This document shows, piece by piece, positions 25,550-38,050 of a stretch of DNA of 64,000 nucleotides. Below the pieces are notes generated by a model that was not told the origin of the DNA, did not search any database, and saw only the letters and a list, made by a program, of their open reading frames with translations. Made by a program: the position numbers and the translations under genes. Source of the DNA: Brachycybe producta (Eukaryota > Arthropoda > Diplopoda > Playtdesmida > Andrognathidae); contig JAUPFP010000016.1 of assembly GCA_036925085.1 (NCBI GenBank), forward strand, positions 3,186,903 to 3,250,902, given 5' to 3'. How positions within the stretch are numbered: position 1 is the stretch's first letter; each line of letters opens with the position of its first letter.

Positions 25550-28500
25550 TTATTTCCAATCCTCGTTTGTCGAACTGGGAACGATTGTTTTTTCAAGAGA
25601 CGTGTTCACTCCATCTGTGCTGGCCATGCTCTTGTTAACCTCTTTCGGTTGATTCATAGAATAATCTCTCTGTTGTCCACCTCTTTGGCTTCCGTATCCT
25701 CCAAAACCACCGCCTCCCCTTCCTCGATATCCGCCTCCTCTGTAGTAACTTCCACCCCGTCCTCTGAATCCTCTACCTCTGTATCCACCTCGTCGATAAT
25801 TTGTTGCAACTCCAAATGTTTCCACATTTAGTTTGCGTTCTTGACGCCAATCTGGTCGCTTAAACATGCTGAAATAACAAATGTCAAAAACATTTTTTTA
25901 ATTAAAAGATAAAACGAGAAGTTATTGATGGAAATCAATAAAAGCTCAAATTCAATTAGAAAACTTTTTCAGGAAGTGTGTACTTTTAACCTCCAAACAA
26001 GAGTGCAGGAAGAAAAAAAACAGTTTTAAGATGTAATGATGTTGGGAAAACATCACCAAAATTGACTTTTGATTGCTTGAATATTGCAATTGCCAACACT
26101 CGTGCAACAGTCGCAGTGGTTGGTTGAACATAGGACACTTAGAAAGGACTTTTTTTTGCAAGACGTTATGCAACATTAACAGTAAAATTAAGTTAATTCT
26201 TGTAACTTTTGCATAAAATATAGCTAATGTGATCGGCGCTTTAGGGTGTTGCTAGACAGTGGCTTTTAGTGATGGAGTTGGACTGCAAAAAGTAGTCCAA
26301 AACGACAACCGGTGACTGGCAAGGTTGATAAGGTACTCCTATGGAAAGCATCAGGGCGTGTACACAAGTGTCGACGACTGATTAACTGCAGTCTTCGACC
26401 AGTAGTAGATTAACGCCATTGATGGCAACATTGAGGTCGTTTGTGGTTTTTCAAACTACTTTTTGCAGTTTACCATATTGCATTAAAGCACTTCTAACTA
26501 CTGGCAGTCGAGTTTAGTAGTACTTTATGGTTTTACGCTAATAACTTTTGTCCGCAAATCGCAGAAAGGAAACTGATTTTTCCCCCCGATTATTGATGAC
26601 TGATTATTTTAAAAGTTAAGTTATGTTATTGCAGTTTAAAACTATGGGTTTTTACTTAATATATCAAAAGTAAAGAAATTTGTTAAGTAATAAATAAACG
26701 CAAAAATTGATTTTTAGTTTAAAATTTTAAATTCTTTTGAGTTCATAAGTTTTAATTTGTTTGGAAACAAGTTTTTAATTTTAAAACGTTATAAGTACCC
26801 TCTGCTTCTTTCGATAGCTTCGCAAGAGATTGTATCAAAGAAAGACTTTGCTTTGTCGTAATAGATCGCTTCCTCCTCTTGTTCACCTTCACCGACAGCA
26901 GTCTCATTTCCGGAATCATCTCGTTTATCATCTAAAAGATAAACAGTACATACATCATAAATATCCTTTTTAACAACAATAAATCTACTACTAACTGATT
27001 TTCGCTTTAGCAAATTGGTTCTCCAGCTCTTGAAACTCGGCGTTCGCTTGCTCAAAGTCGTATTCACCGGGAAAGTTTAACGTTGACGATCTTTGTCTAC
27101 CTTGACCTCTGGCTCTGGTCGCCGTTCCACTTCCACCACCGCCGCCGCCAGCACCACCACCACCACCGCCACTTTGAGGAGCGCTTCCTCCCCTAGTTGC
27201 AGGTCCACTTCGCTGCCTTCCACCTCCTAATATAACAAAATTTGAGTCACATTGAAAACACTTTGAAACGCATTTTAACTTGCGTCCTCTTCCCGCTGTC
27301 TGGTTTTGATCGCCGCCTCCGCCTCCTCCACCCCCTTGTCTCGAACCAGTTCCCCACCCGACAACAGCTCCTTGTCCACCTCCGCCCCCACGTGCTCTTC
27401 CACCTCTGGCACCTCTTTGACCCTGTTTAGAATCACTTCTTCGACGACCATCTTGTACACCTGTAAAAATCAGTTATTACATTTTTCAAGATGTCATAAA
27501 AAAATTATGGCTTAATGTAAATTTTATCGGTAATGTAAGTCGTGAAGTATTTTCATGATAACTGAAAACAGTTTCTTTGTAATTTTTATGTCTGAACTAC
27601 CATCCAAGCGACAAAAGTTCCACACGAGTTACGAGTCAAAACCACAAGTTTGTAACAACACAAACTGGGTTTTGTATTTGTTTCTATAGCTATCCTACGA
27701 AAACTACGTAACTGGTCCGTTTTAATAGTAACTGTCCACACTCCACAGACAGTTGACAAACATTGCGCAGTACTGAGACACACAAACATTTTATGTTTAC
27801 CGATTTGCAGCGGGAAACAATTGTTTGTGAAATTGCAGACAAAAGAAACACAAATTGCAGAAAAGTCTTAGAATTGTCGCGAATTTGTCTTGAAATATTG
27901 AGTTTGTTTTGTTTTTGTAAATACGTAAAATTTTACGACTTTGACCACAAAAAGTGAAAGATAAAAATTACTAGTTATAAAAAGTTTCTTTTAAACATGA
28001 AAATCTTTTAAAATTATTTTCATATTTAAATCTTCGCAATATAAATTATTAAATAAATTTCATTTAAACGTCTGTAACAAATTTCTCTAACGTACTTTCC
28101 TTTCAAAACGGTTTTTTTTGCATTAAAAACCCGATCATTCAGTGTCAAAATTCATAGAACAAACGAAAACCTCATTTGCTCTTAATTTCACGAGGAGAAA
28201 CAAACCAGAAACTTGTATTCCTTGATCCATAGTCGGACTCTTCCGCTTTATCGGCGTTGTAGACCGAGATCCAGCAGGTTCCGACGGAGGAGCACCTTAA
28301 AAACGAATAAAAATAAAGCAAAACAAATTAATAACATGCTTAAATGACGAAAACAAAATAAAGATCTTACTCTGAGGTGCAACCGGTTGCGGCATAGCCG
28401 TGAACGGCTGAACCTGCGCGTGCTGTCCAATCATAGGTGCCGGATAAGCATAGTGACCCATACCACCGATCGGTCCGTACGTCTGTTTATAAGGAGCCTG

Positions 28501-29864
28501 TTGATAACTCTGACCCGGAGCCACAGCCATAGAATGCTGTACAATAGCAGGATCATTTGCAAGTCCAGGTACGTAAGACGGTTTCGGAGGTTCGCAAACG
28601 GTGATGTCTTTGATATCGGGACCTCTAAAGATGATGTATTCGTAGACTTCATCTCTCGGAGCAACAGGACGTTCAGTTGGCCTATCTTCAGTCCCAAACG
28701 AACGAACTTAAGACAAAAAAAAATATTAAAAGTTTGAAATCTCCCATTAAATTTGCCTTTCAAACAAATCACAACGTCATTACCGACATTTATACGATAA
28801 ATTAAGTTAAAAGGAAATTCATCACTGTTTCAGATTCCAATCTGACTTTTTTTAGTGTTTTAAATTCTTTTAATTATATTTTATAGATTTTTAATCATCA
28901 GTAATTGGTTTAAGTCGTCGAACTTTGTGAAAACGAGCTGAAACTTAGTTAAGTTTCACTCGTTAAACTACAATGATAACGAAAGTAACGTCAAAGTTAC
29001 AAGTATTAAGACGAAAAATGTATGAATTTTCTTTTGAATTGAGGTGTTTTCAATGCTTAAGTACCACATATTAATGTTAACCATTAATAACTACTATTCC
29101 ATTGTTAATATTCGAGTGTTTTATTCGTTAGATTAGGACAATAACGTCATGTTACAACCTTAAGACTTTTGGTCTTTAGTTACAACTACTCGCATTTAAA
29201 CCAAAATATTTAGGCGTTTCCACTAGAACTGCAACTGTATTTTAAGGCTTAAATTTTATTAATAAGTTGTTAACCATTAATAATTACTTTTCTTTGTTAA
29301 AATTTGGTTAACATTTGAGTGTTTCGTTAGATTAGTAGCCTACAATTACGTCAAGTAAGAACAATAACGTCTAGTTACAACTATTTAAACCAAACATTTA
29401 GACTTGTTTCCATCAAAATTGAATTAGTTTTAATGCCAAATGACATTAACAACTATTGTTAACCATTAATAACTATTGTTTTAATAGTCAAATAAGGATA
29501 AAAATGGATAAAAACAGCGACAAAGTGAACAAAAAACCTACGAGAAGAAGTGAAACTTAGGCGACAATTTTCACGCTATTAAGCTAAATATCACGATTTT
29601 CATACGGATTTAAATAGTTTTGAATGTTTTTACAGTAATTATTAAGTTTCGTACAACAAAAGAAGGTATTATTTGATTGTGAAATGGTTTTTAAGAGTTA
29701 AAAAGGGGGGGAGGTGGAGGTGGTTATGGTGTACTCATCTGACCTTTCGCTAAGGCAACCGTTGAATCAGTTGTGTCGATCGTATAAAGAATCCCTTCAT
29801 ATCTTATTTCAGACTTCGAAATTAGGCTGATTTTACTGCCGAGATACGGCTGTCCAGAAGTCAT
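25550..29864 (-). CDS. LSM14: LSM14/RAP55 family mRNP protein (complete, 7 exons)
   Basis: Translation repressor and decapping cofactor of P-bodies (RAP55, Trailer hitch, Scd6 family). Exons 29864-29744, 28706-28371, 28295-28206, 27460-27284, 27226-26996, 26931-26799 and 25868-25550 give 468 residues. The N-terminal LSm domain is clear ([19 protein letters not shown], then [16 protein letters not shown]). The FDF-type region is in exon 5 ([10 protein letters not shown]), the FFD box in exon 6 ([15 protein letters not shown]) and the TFG box in exon 7 ([16 protein letters not shown]). Exons 4-5 are Gly/Arg-rich with poly-Gly stretches, and the C-terminus is an RGG tract ([10 protein letters not shown]) expected to bind RNA and be arginine-methylated. 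The 57-base intron 27283-27227 has a GC donor (GCAAGT); no GT donor nearby keeps the frame. Homology is strong throughout, and length matches the family. Vertebrates have A and B paralogues; this could correspond to either. Confidence 0.95.
26243..26538. mobile_element. diverged palindromic MITE, GACCAC family, copy 3
   Basis: Shares GTGGCTTTTAGTGATGGA, GGACTGCAAAAAGTAGTCC and CAAACTACTTTTTGCAG with the other copies but is more diverged. It lies in the last intron of LSM14. Borders are approximate. Confidence 0.5.
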
Positions 29865-30854
29865 CTTCGTAAATAACGATTCGCTTCAAAACGAAGCCGA
29901 TGTTTACAGATTTAAAATCCAGGTAACAACAATAATAACAACAACGAAACGACTTCCAATTACGCTCATAACAATAATGAAAGATGGCGCTGTTTCAGCG
30001 TCGCTTTTTTTGTATGTTTTTTCGCAGTGTTGTACTAACTTCATAAGTGTATATATCCCTAGTTATCCCCACAGAGAAATATTGTTTATAGAATTGCTTT
30101 TAAAATTTGTAATATTGTTTTGTTTTATATAATGTATTGATAACTATTGTTAAGTTTTGTTTTATTAATATTTTTGTTTACTTATTTGTATTATTTAGGT
30201 GATGTTGTTAATAGAAATGGTTACGAATCTGTAATTTTTTTAAAGTATGAAGTCGTTATCTGGTCGCATTGTTAAACAATTCGTATGCTAATTTTATTTT
30301 GATTTTCATTGTTTTTAATTGGAATTTTTGTTATAAATTATTAGTTTAAGGACATATTGTAAATACTTTGATAGGATAGTATTTCTACGATAATTTTGTT
30401 AAGTTTAAATGAATGTCGTTGTAGATAATGTTTATTTAGAGTCATTTTTTGACACATGTTGCATTGTTACAAAACCAAACTTTTGTGTTCATTTTTGAAG
30501 TTATTTAATAAATTAAAGTAACCAAAAAAGTTTAATTAGAATTCTATTGTAATATAACAATTTGTGTATTTTATTGAGAAGATCTCATATTATTTAATAA
30601 AAAACAAAATATTATCATAATTTGCATATGAAAATTCTTTACTTTTTCATCTTTTAAGAGTCCAAAGATCATTTGATCGATGTGCCGACTGACTATATTG
30701 GTCATATCGATATATAGTACGATCCTTTTGACGTCACAGCAAATATTTTTATGCGTAATTTAGGGCGCCTTTTATGCTATGTCCGAATGTAGCCAATAGA
30801 CAGCGCAACCTCTACTTAGAGCTAAATTTCTTCCTATTTACATTCGCGAAACTA

Positions 30855-31090
30855 CGGAGCCCTGTTGAGGACATTGAAATAAATAAATTTGACTCGAACT
30901 CTTTCAAAATCTCGACTTACTAACTCGAGATCTCGACTTACTGTCTCGAGTTCTCGACTTACTGTCGCGAGATCTCGACTTACTGTCGCGAGAACTCGAC
31001 TTACTGTCGCGAGATCTCGAGATAGTAAGTCGAGATTTTGAAAGAATCCGAGTCAAATTTATTTATTTCAATGTCCTCAACAGGGCTCCG
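30855..31090. mobile_element. MITE with a 21-bp tandem core
   Basis: Terminal inverted repeats of about 65 bases: CGGAGCCCTGTTGAGGACAT at the left and ATGTCCTCAACAGGGCTCCG at the right are exact complements. The core is about five copies of a 21-base unit, CGACTTACTGTCGCGAGATC and close variants. Confidence 0.82.
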
Positions 31091-31200
31091 TCGAAACAGT
31101 GAATGTCCTTGCAAAAGATATTCAAGCTTCTCCTTTATAAGGAAAGAATACAAAGTCAAATTCAATAATATTAAGTGTGTGTGTGAACACACTGATGTAT

Positions 31201-32107
31201 TTAAGAGCCTAGATCCACGTCCATCTTGTTGTTTTGAGCAGACGACAACGAGACAAATGAGTGTTCTTATATGGTGTTACTAAAACTGCAAGAAATCGCT
31301 TCACAATCGCTCAATTCAAATACAGTAAAGTGTAAAATGCAATAAAAAGTATTGTTCTTCACGTGCTCGATTTATATAATTTTTGAAAAGGTCCTTCTAT
31401 TTTTAAACAAGGTTCAAAGTCGTTCGTTTTTTTAACTCCATGTTAAATCCCATTGGATCAAAAACCGTCCCACAAACATTTGAAAAACTCTCGTTAAAAC
31501 TGATTTAGAACAATAACAAAATAATTAGCACATACATTCATGTATTGGCTTCACGATGTTTCCTTTTTATAAATTTTGAAAAGGTCCTTCTATTTTTTAA
31601 TAACGTTTAAAATCGTACGTTTTTAAACTCCATGTTAAGTCCCATAAGACTAAAACACCGTCCAACAAAAGATAAGAGAACTCTGATTAAAAATGATTTA
31701 GAGCAATCAGAAAAATTAGCACGTACTTACATGTGTTTATTGCCTTCAGGATTATTCCTTTTTCTAAATTTTAAAAGGGCTTTCTATTTTTAAATAACAA
31801 TTAAAATCTTACGTTTTTTTAACTCCATGTTAATTCCCATAGGACCAAAAAACCGTCACCCAAACATTTGAAGAACTCCCGTTAAAACAACTCAGAACAA
31901 TAACAAAATAATTATTACGTGCATTAATCTACTGGCTTCACAATGTTTTCTTTTTAGAAGGTTAGCACGCGAAATTATTTTTCTATTAATTATTATGTGA
32001 CTTCGAACCGGGAGAAAAAACGTTAAAAAACAGTTTTTCAGTCAACAACGATCGCAGCGCCTACATTCGGAGAAATTTTGAACTAAACGATGTATCTAGC
32101 CTCTTAA
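31201..32107. mobile_element. TTAA-flanked non-autonomous element with three 193-bp internal repeats, copy 1
   Basis: TTAA at each end, then GAGCCTAGAT at the left and ATCTAGCCTC at the right, a 10-base inverted repeat with one mismatch. Inside are three diverged direct repeats of about 193 bases, each starting near TTTTGAAAAGGTCCTTCTAT (about 31381, 31574, 31769). No coding capacity. The TTAA target suggests a piggyBac-like mobiliser; this is inference. Confidence 0.65.
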
Positions 32108-32138
32108 GATTATTTTAAAAATTTAAAAGCATTAAAAA

Positions 32139-32810
32139 TGAACAATAGATGGCGCTAGCATCTCCATTAATAAAATTTCTTAAATTTTGGATGGTAATTT
32201 TGGTGGGTCGGAAAGAGGGGCTAGTTGTAGCTGTTTAAGAGGGAAAATTTAAAATTCGAAAAAATATGCAATCATAAATCATGTTCAAGAGAAAAACAAC
32301 AGATGGCGCTAGCATCTCCATTAATAAAATTTCTTAAATTTTGGATGGGAATTTTGGTGGGTCGGAGGGAGAGGCTAATTGTCGCTGTAAAAAGTAGTTT
32401 TGAAGTTTTGAGTGTGCGTGTGTGAGCAATATTATTGAGCATGGGCGCACAACATTAAATATTGAGCGTGGGTGCACAATAATATTGAACGTCTGCACAA
32501 TATTATTGCATGTATGTGTGCACAATATTATTGAGCGTGTGTCGATATTTTTGGTGCTTCTCGCACAATAATTTACGTTCAATAATATCGCGTAGGCGCT
32601 GAATAATATTGTGCACACACGCTCAATAAAAACTATTTGTTACAGCGACAACTAGCCTCTCTCTCCGACCCACCAAAATTCCCATCCAAAATTTATGAAA
32701 TTTTTTTAATGGAGATGCTAGCGCCATCTATTGTTATTCTCTTAAACATGAGTTATGTGTGCATATTTTTTCGAATTTTAAATTTTCCCTCTTAAATTCT
32801 AACTCTCCCC
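32139..32810. mobile_element. large inverted-repeat element between the two 907-bp copies
   Basis: The left arm is present twice in tandem (from about 32139 and again from about 32278: AGATGGCGCTAGCATCTCCA, then AATTTTGGTGGGTCGG); the right arm at about 32640-32805 is their reverse complement (CCGACCCACCAAAATT, TGGAGATGCTAGCGCCATCT). The loop holds repeats of TGCACAATATTATTGAGCG. A fragment of the loop recurs at about 34370-34440. Confidence 0.7.
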
Positions 32811-33054
32811 CCCCCCACTAACATACCCTAACCCAATACTAACCCACTAACCTAACCTAACCTAATACTTTATACATGGACTCTATGTAATAGTTGATTA
32901 TAGCGCCACCTATAACTGAAAAATAATTAAAAGTTCTATGTTAAAAATCCTGTACCTCAAAAAAAAGTTTTTGCTTTTTGGCAAAAATTTTTTAATGGAG
33001 ACGGTGGCTCCATCTACTTTGGCTGAATTTTTTAAATTTTGTTTTAGGAAACAA

Positions 33055-33961
33055 TTAAGAGCCTAGATCCACGTCCATCTTGTTGTTTTGAGCAGACGAC
33101 AACGAGACAAATGAGTATTATTATATAGTGTTACTAAAACTGCAAGAAATCGCCTCACAATCGCTCAATTCAAATACAGTAAAGCGCAAAATGCAATAAA
33201 AAGTATTGTTCTTCACGTGCTCGATTTATATAATTTTTGAAAAGGTCCTTCTATTTTTAAACAAGGTTCAAAGTCGTTCGTTTTTTCAACCCCATGTTAA
33301 ATCCCATTGGATCAAAAACCGTCCCACAAACATTTGAAAAACTCTCGTTAAAACTGATTTAGAACAATAACAAAATAATTAGCACATACATTCATGTATT
33401 GGCTTCACGATGTTTCCTTTTTATAAATTTTGAAAAGGTCCTTCTATTTTTTAATAACGTTTAAAATCGTACGTTTTTAAACTCCATGTTAAGTCCCATA
33501 GGACTAAAACACCGTCCAACAAAAGTTAAGAGAACTCTGATTAAAAATGATTTAGAGCAATCAGAAAAATTAGCACGTACTTACATGTGTTTATTCCCTT
33601 CAGGATTATTCCTTTTTCTAAATTTTAAAAGGGCTTTCTATTTTTAAATAACATTTAAAATCTTACTTTTTTTAACTCCATGTTAAGTCCCATAGGAGCA
33701 AAAAACCGTCACCCAAACATTTGAAGAACTCCCGTTAAAAACAACTCAGAACAATAACAAAATAATTATTACGTGCATTAATCTACTGGCTTCACAATGT
33801 TTTCTTTTTATAAGGTTAGCACGCGAAATTATTTTTCTATTAATTATTATGTGACTTCGAACCGGGAGAAAAAACGTTAAAAAACCGTTTTTCAATCAAC
33901 AACGATCGCAGCGCCTACATTCGGAAAAATTTTGAACTAAACGATGTATCTAGCCTCTTAA
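33055..33961. mobile_element. TTAA-flanked non-autonomous element with three 193-bp internal repeats, copy 2
   Basis: Same length (907 bases) and orientation as the copy at 31201, differing at only a small number of positions. The same ends and TTAA borders are present. The closeness suggests recent duplication or transposition. Confidence 0.65.
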
Positions 33962-35916
33962 GGTTGGGAAGGTTCCTAAGTATAATTTATTAGTCTGGGC
34001 GTTGTAGTTGTTAGTTTAGCTGTGGGGTTAACATCACTGCTTTTTGTATTGGTGTTCATAGGTTCAAATCTCTAGGGTGGCTTTTATGTTTTTATGTTTT
34101 TAAATTGTCAAAATACATTTATTGTTAAAATTCTTGTGGGTTAAAATTTTTGCTCTTTTTTATTGTTCTATTTTTTTTGTTTATTTTTAAAGAACAAGAA
34201 ACAATTTTTATTTTCTTCCATGACCCTTCTACTTTCTATTAAATGGTCAAATTATTTTTAAAAAATTTAAAATTTACTTTTTAAGTTAAAAAGTTTAAGA
34301 AAAAACAACACAAAAGTCATAAACATGTTTATGAGTCCCAAACATGTTTGTGATTTTTGCCTGCAATATAGCTATGCGTGGGTGCACAATATTATTGAGT
34401 GCATACGCAATATTATTGAACATAAATTATTGTGCGAAATGTCCCAAACGGGCTTCCATATTTTTTTTATATGAATTGCTATTTCAAAAAATTGAAATTT
34501 TTCAACCTGGTTATTTTTGGGTTATTGAAGTGTTTAAAAAAAACACGGTTAAAACTGAAGTAAAATAAAAACCGGAAATAACCGGTTAACTGAAGAAAAA
34601 AAACCGTAGTAACCGGTTTAACCGACCGGCTATTGACATCCCTAGTTTTCACATGCAATTAAATGTCAATAGAGGTCGTTACTGTCAACATTGAAATCTT
34701 ACTAATATAATATGGTGTACTAATATGGCCTGCTGGCTACCAGCAGAATAAATCAGAAGAATATTTTGAACTTTTCTCCCCATCAAATAAATGGGCAAAA
34801 AACACAGTTCAAAGATTTACATAATAGAATAAAAAATAGGTTTATTAAAAAATTAGAATATTAGGCCAGAGTCCTAAAGGTATTATTTTTAAAGATATAA
34901 TTAAAAATTCACTTCATATTGCAATTTGAAAATTATACTTTAATTAAGATGTTTCATGTAAAGCTGATTTCCTGTAAAGCGGATTTTCGACTGTCATATG
35001 ACAGTAAATTGTCATATTTGGCTTATAACCTAGTAACAGTCACTACAGCAAATTACAAAATATTATTATGACACTAATGTCGTCATTATACTGCCATTGA
35101 TTAGTAGTGTACAGTATAAAATGACAGATATTAAATAATAGAACACAAGCGATTGACATCATAAGGTATGACTGTCATAATTTTATGACTCTCTTATGAG
35201 GCTCCTGTTTATTCTGTGTTTCAGGAGGCGACTGAGCTGAATCGCTATGAATATTAATTTCATGTTGGTATCTTTCAAAATAAATTTTTATCCAAAAATT
35301 TAAAAGTATCTTCTGCAAAATTCATTTAAGATGAAAACATTTTCAGGTTCCTTAATTAAAGTTTAATATAATCTTTAAATTTAAAAATAAAATAAGTCAA
35401 AATAATAATTCTTATTAAAATATATTTTAATTAAATACTTGTCAAAATCGAATGAAATTCAATGATTTATGAGATGATAATCAAGATTTACAAAAAAAAA
35501 AAATGCGGCGGGTGATCAAAATTGTTTCTTATAAATAATTTCAAAAATGGATTCTTAATAACATCAAATAAATTAAAAATGACATTTATATTTACAAAAA
35601 AATAAGATAAAAATGCTAAAAATTGAATCCAATCAATGGATCCAATTGTCAAAGGGGGTTTTTTTTTTTTAAATAGAAATGACTTAATATTTACATATAG
35701 AATAACAACAACAATAACAATAATGACTTGAATAAAGAGAAATTTCTCTCATCGTAATCGAATTTATATTTTTAAAATAATTAGAAATGACAAGATTCTT
35801 TTTTTTTTACAATGATATGAAAAACAATCGTCAGGATTAGGAGGAAATCAGGAATCAGTCGGTCAACGATTGAGACGATTTGACGATTTTTTCGAATTTG
35901 TCATAATTATATTCTT

Positions 35917-38050
35917 TTAGCTTTCGTCTCGTAAATATATCCTTTCTTCCTGCAATTAAAAAATGAAACAAAACGAATTCATTAATAAACAGCCAGAAAA
36001 ATAAGTAGAAATTTGTATTTTATCAACTTTTTAAAATGTTATTTATGGTGAAATCAAATGTAAAATTTTTATTAAGCTGGTTTTAACTCTGGTCAGTCTT
36101 TCAGGAGCAAAAAATTTTAAAAAACTTCAATATGTGTTAAAAACTAGAAGGTGTAGCTCAAGAGTATTGTCATGTTGATAACTTTAGAAGAAATAAAGAA
36201 TTATTATTCTTCGTCAGAAACTTGTTAAGAGTTTGGAAATGATATTTGTAAATTTTGAAACTTTATAAAAGTTTATTATTTAAAAACACAAAGAAAAGAT
36301 GAATGAAAACGAATGACACATTTCAGAATATATTTGAAAATAAACTTTTTTTTTTTATAGAAATTTTAAAATGAAAACATGGAAATCAACAAACTTATTG
36401 TTTTAAGAAGTTTCTGCCCTGTTTCCATTAGGTGGAAATTAAAAGATGAAAGTGAATTTTGTTGTGGGCAATTTTAAAAGACTGTCATATGTTTTACAAA
36501 CATTTTTTTTTAAAACAACTTTCATTTAAAACTTTGACATATTGGAAGCAGAACATTACAATTTAATTTCACCATGTAAACTAAAAATAAAGTAGAAGTG
36601 TAAAAAGTTGTTCGACACTTACTTTGACCAGTACACCTATGCAGTATTTTTCCATTACTGCTAAACCCTGTTGACTGTGTCCAACACCTCGGAATGCAAT
36701 TGTGGCATCTCGACCAGCATATTCTAATAGTACATCATAACCACCAGGATGCTAGAAACAAAAGCAAAAAAACTCCATTATTAATAATTAATTAATCACA
36801 AGAACTATTAAAAGTTGACCGACTATTCTTGTATTTCAGAATGTGCAACACTAAAAAAAAAATTGAAAGTATGTTAAAAACTAGGACGGGCAACTGAATC
36901 AATTAAATAGTATTTGCATGTTGACATCTTTCAAAATAAAAGTTTTTCAAAACCAACATTAAAACTTATTTTGAAAGATATCATCATGAAAATGCCTTTA
37001 ACTGATTGAGTTACCCTTCTAGTTTCTAAAATACTTTCAAGTATCGCTTCTGAAAAAGAATAACCAGAATTTGTGGCACGTTTAGACGATTAAAACCATT
37101 ATATACGTACATCGCTTAAAAAATCCGTCAAATCGTAGACTTTGTCATACATGACCATCCAACAGTCATTAGGTTCCCAATGCCAAGCAACTTCGTCCAA
37201 TGTGTATGTTTTCATTTCTTGTTGCGGACGAGAAGCTGCTGACCACCAAGATGATGGTGATGAGACCGATTCGTGAACAGTTAATGCTGCGGCGGCCATT
37301 TTTATCGTATTACTCGCTAGCGATATCACCTGTAAAACATAAAAAATACAATAATTTTAATAAAAAAGACACTTTTGGTTTTACTATAGAAAATTATGCA
37401 AAAAAATTCTGAAATAAAAAAATGTATTTTTTAAATAAATCTCTCATCTTAGGTTTCATTGTCTGTTGCTAATTTCATTGTTCTAGACATTTAAATTAAC
37501 AAAAACAATGAAATGCAAATAGAGATTCGTTCTCAATATAACAATTCTTTTATTATTACATCTGTAGGCCTAATTATTTTAATTCCATACGGTATCTTAT
37601 GGCTCAAAAAATGACGTCATTAAAATGTATATAAATATATTTGGTTAACATTCTTGTTCAAAAATCGGTATAAAACGAAGTGAAGGACCCAGAAAGAGCC
37701 ATCACAATAATTGATTACATGTAATTTATAAGCAAAGTCTAAGGGTTTTGTTTTTAAAACTTTCTTTTTCTTACTTTAATGATTTAACTTTTTTTATATT
37801 CTGTTTTTTTTTTTTAATTAATTGATCTCAAATTTCGTTTCATAGTCCAATTGACTACCAATTTATGTAATTATTATTATTATTATTAGTTTTATTATTT
37901 TAAAGTTATTTAATTGAGATTCAATACTGTTAAGTTTATCATATAACACTTGATTTGCATCTTTCTAACAGAAACACAACAAATAAATAAACAAAAAAAG
38001 TTTTTTTTAAAAAAAAATCAACCAACCTGTTGCCCTAAAACGGCAGCCAT
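35917..38050 (-). CDS. small cytochrome b5-domain protein
   Basis: Exons 38050-38027, 37329-37111, 36751-36623 and 35949-35917, all phase 0, give 134 residues. The cytochrome b5 fold is supported by EVAWHWEPNDCWMVMYDKVY followed by DLTDFLSDHPGGYDVLLEYA and by AFRGVGHSQQ; the histidines of HPGG and GHS are the two haem ligands. It is probably a soluble electron carrier, since no C-terminal membrane anchor follows the domain (tail VKEERIYLRDES). The N-terminal 8-residue exon (MAAVLGQQ) splices in frame to exon 2; translation could instead begin at the internal ATG in exon 2 (MAAAALTVHES), since both have the same MAA start. The last exon is the least certain part: its first reading frame stops after ten codons, while another frame is open longer but would need a different splice phase. 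One foldback repeat (36868-37033) lies in intron 2. Confidence 0.8.
36868..37033. repeat. foldback family A copy in cytochrome b5 intron
   Basis: Both arms are intact: TGTTGACATCTTTCAAAATA at the left and TTTTGAAAGATATCATCATG at the right, closing with ACCCTTCTAGTTTCTAAAAT. Confidence 0.75.

Larger units (their letters stand above)
29865..35916. other. repeat-rich spacer between LSM14 promoter and cytochrome b5 gene
   Basis: No gene recognised. The LSM14 promoter should lie at its left edge. From 30855 to 33961 it is a stack of elements listed separately; CTAACCTAACC repeats lie at about 32820-32870. The rest is AT-rich and unassigned. Confidence 0.6.

Noticed and set aside
31201..33961. LTR retrotransposon with 907-bp LTRs
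   Set aside because: The internal part lacks gag/pol, a primer-binding site and a polypurine tract, and the repeats start and end with TTAA rather than TG...CA. Two separate elements fit better, though a two-LTR remnant is not fully excluded.
35841..35949. Longer C-terminal reading frame of the cytochrome b5 protein (Lys-rich, about 30 residues)
   Set aside because: It needs a splice phase that the clear GTAAGT donor at 36622 does not give; recorded as the main alternative for the last exon.
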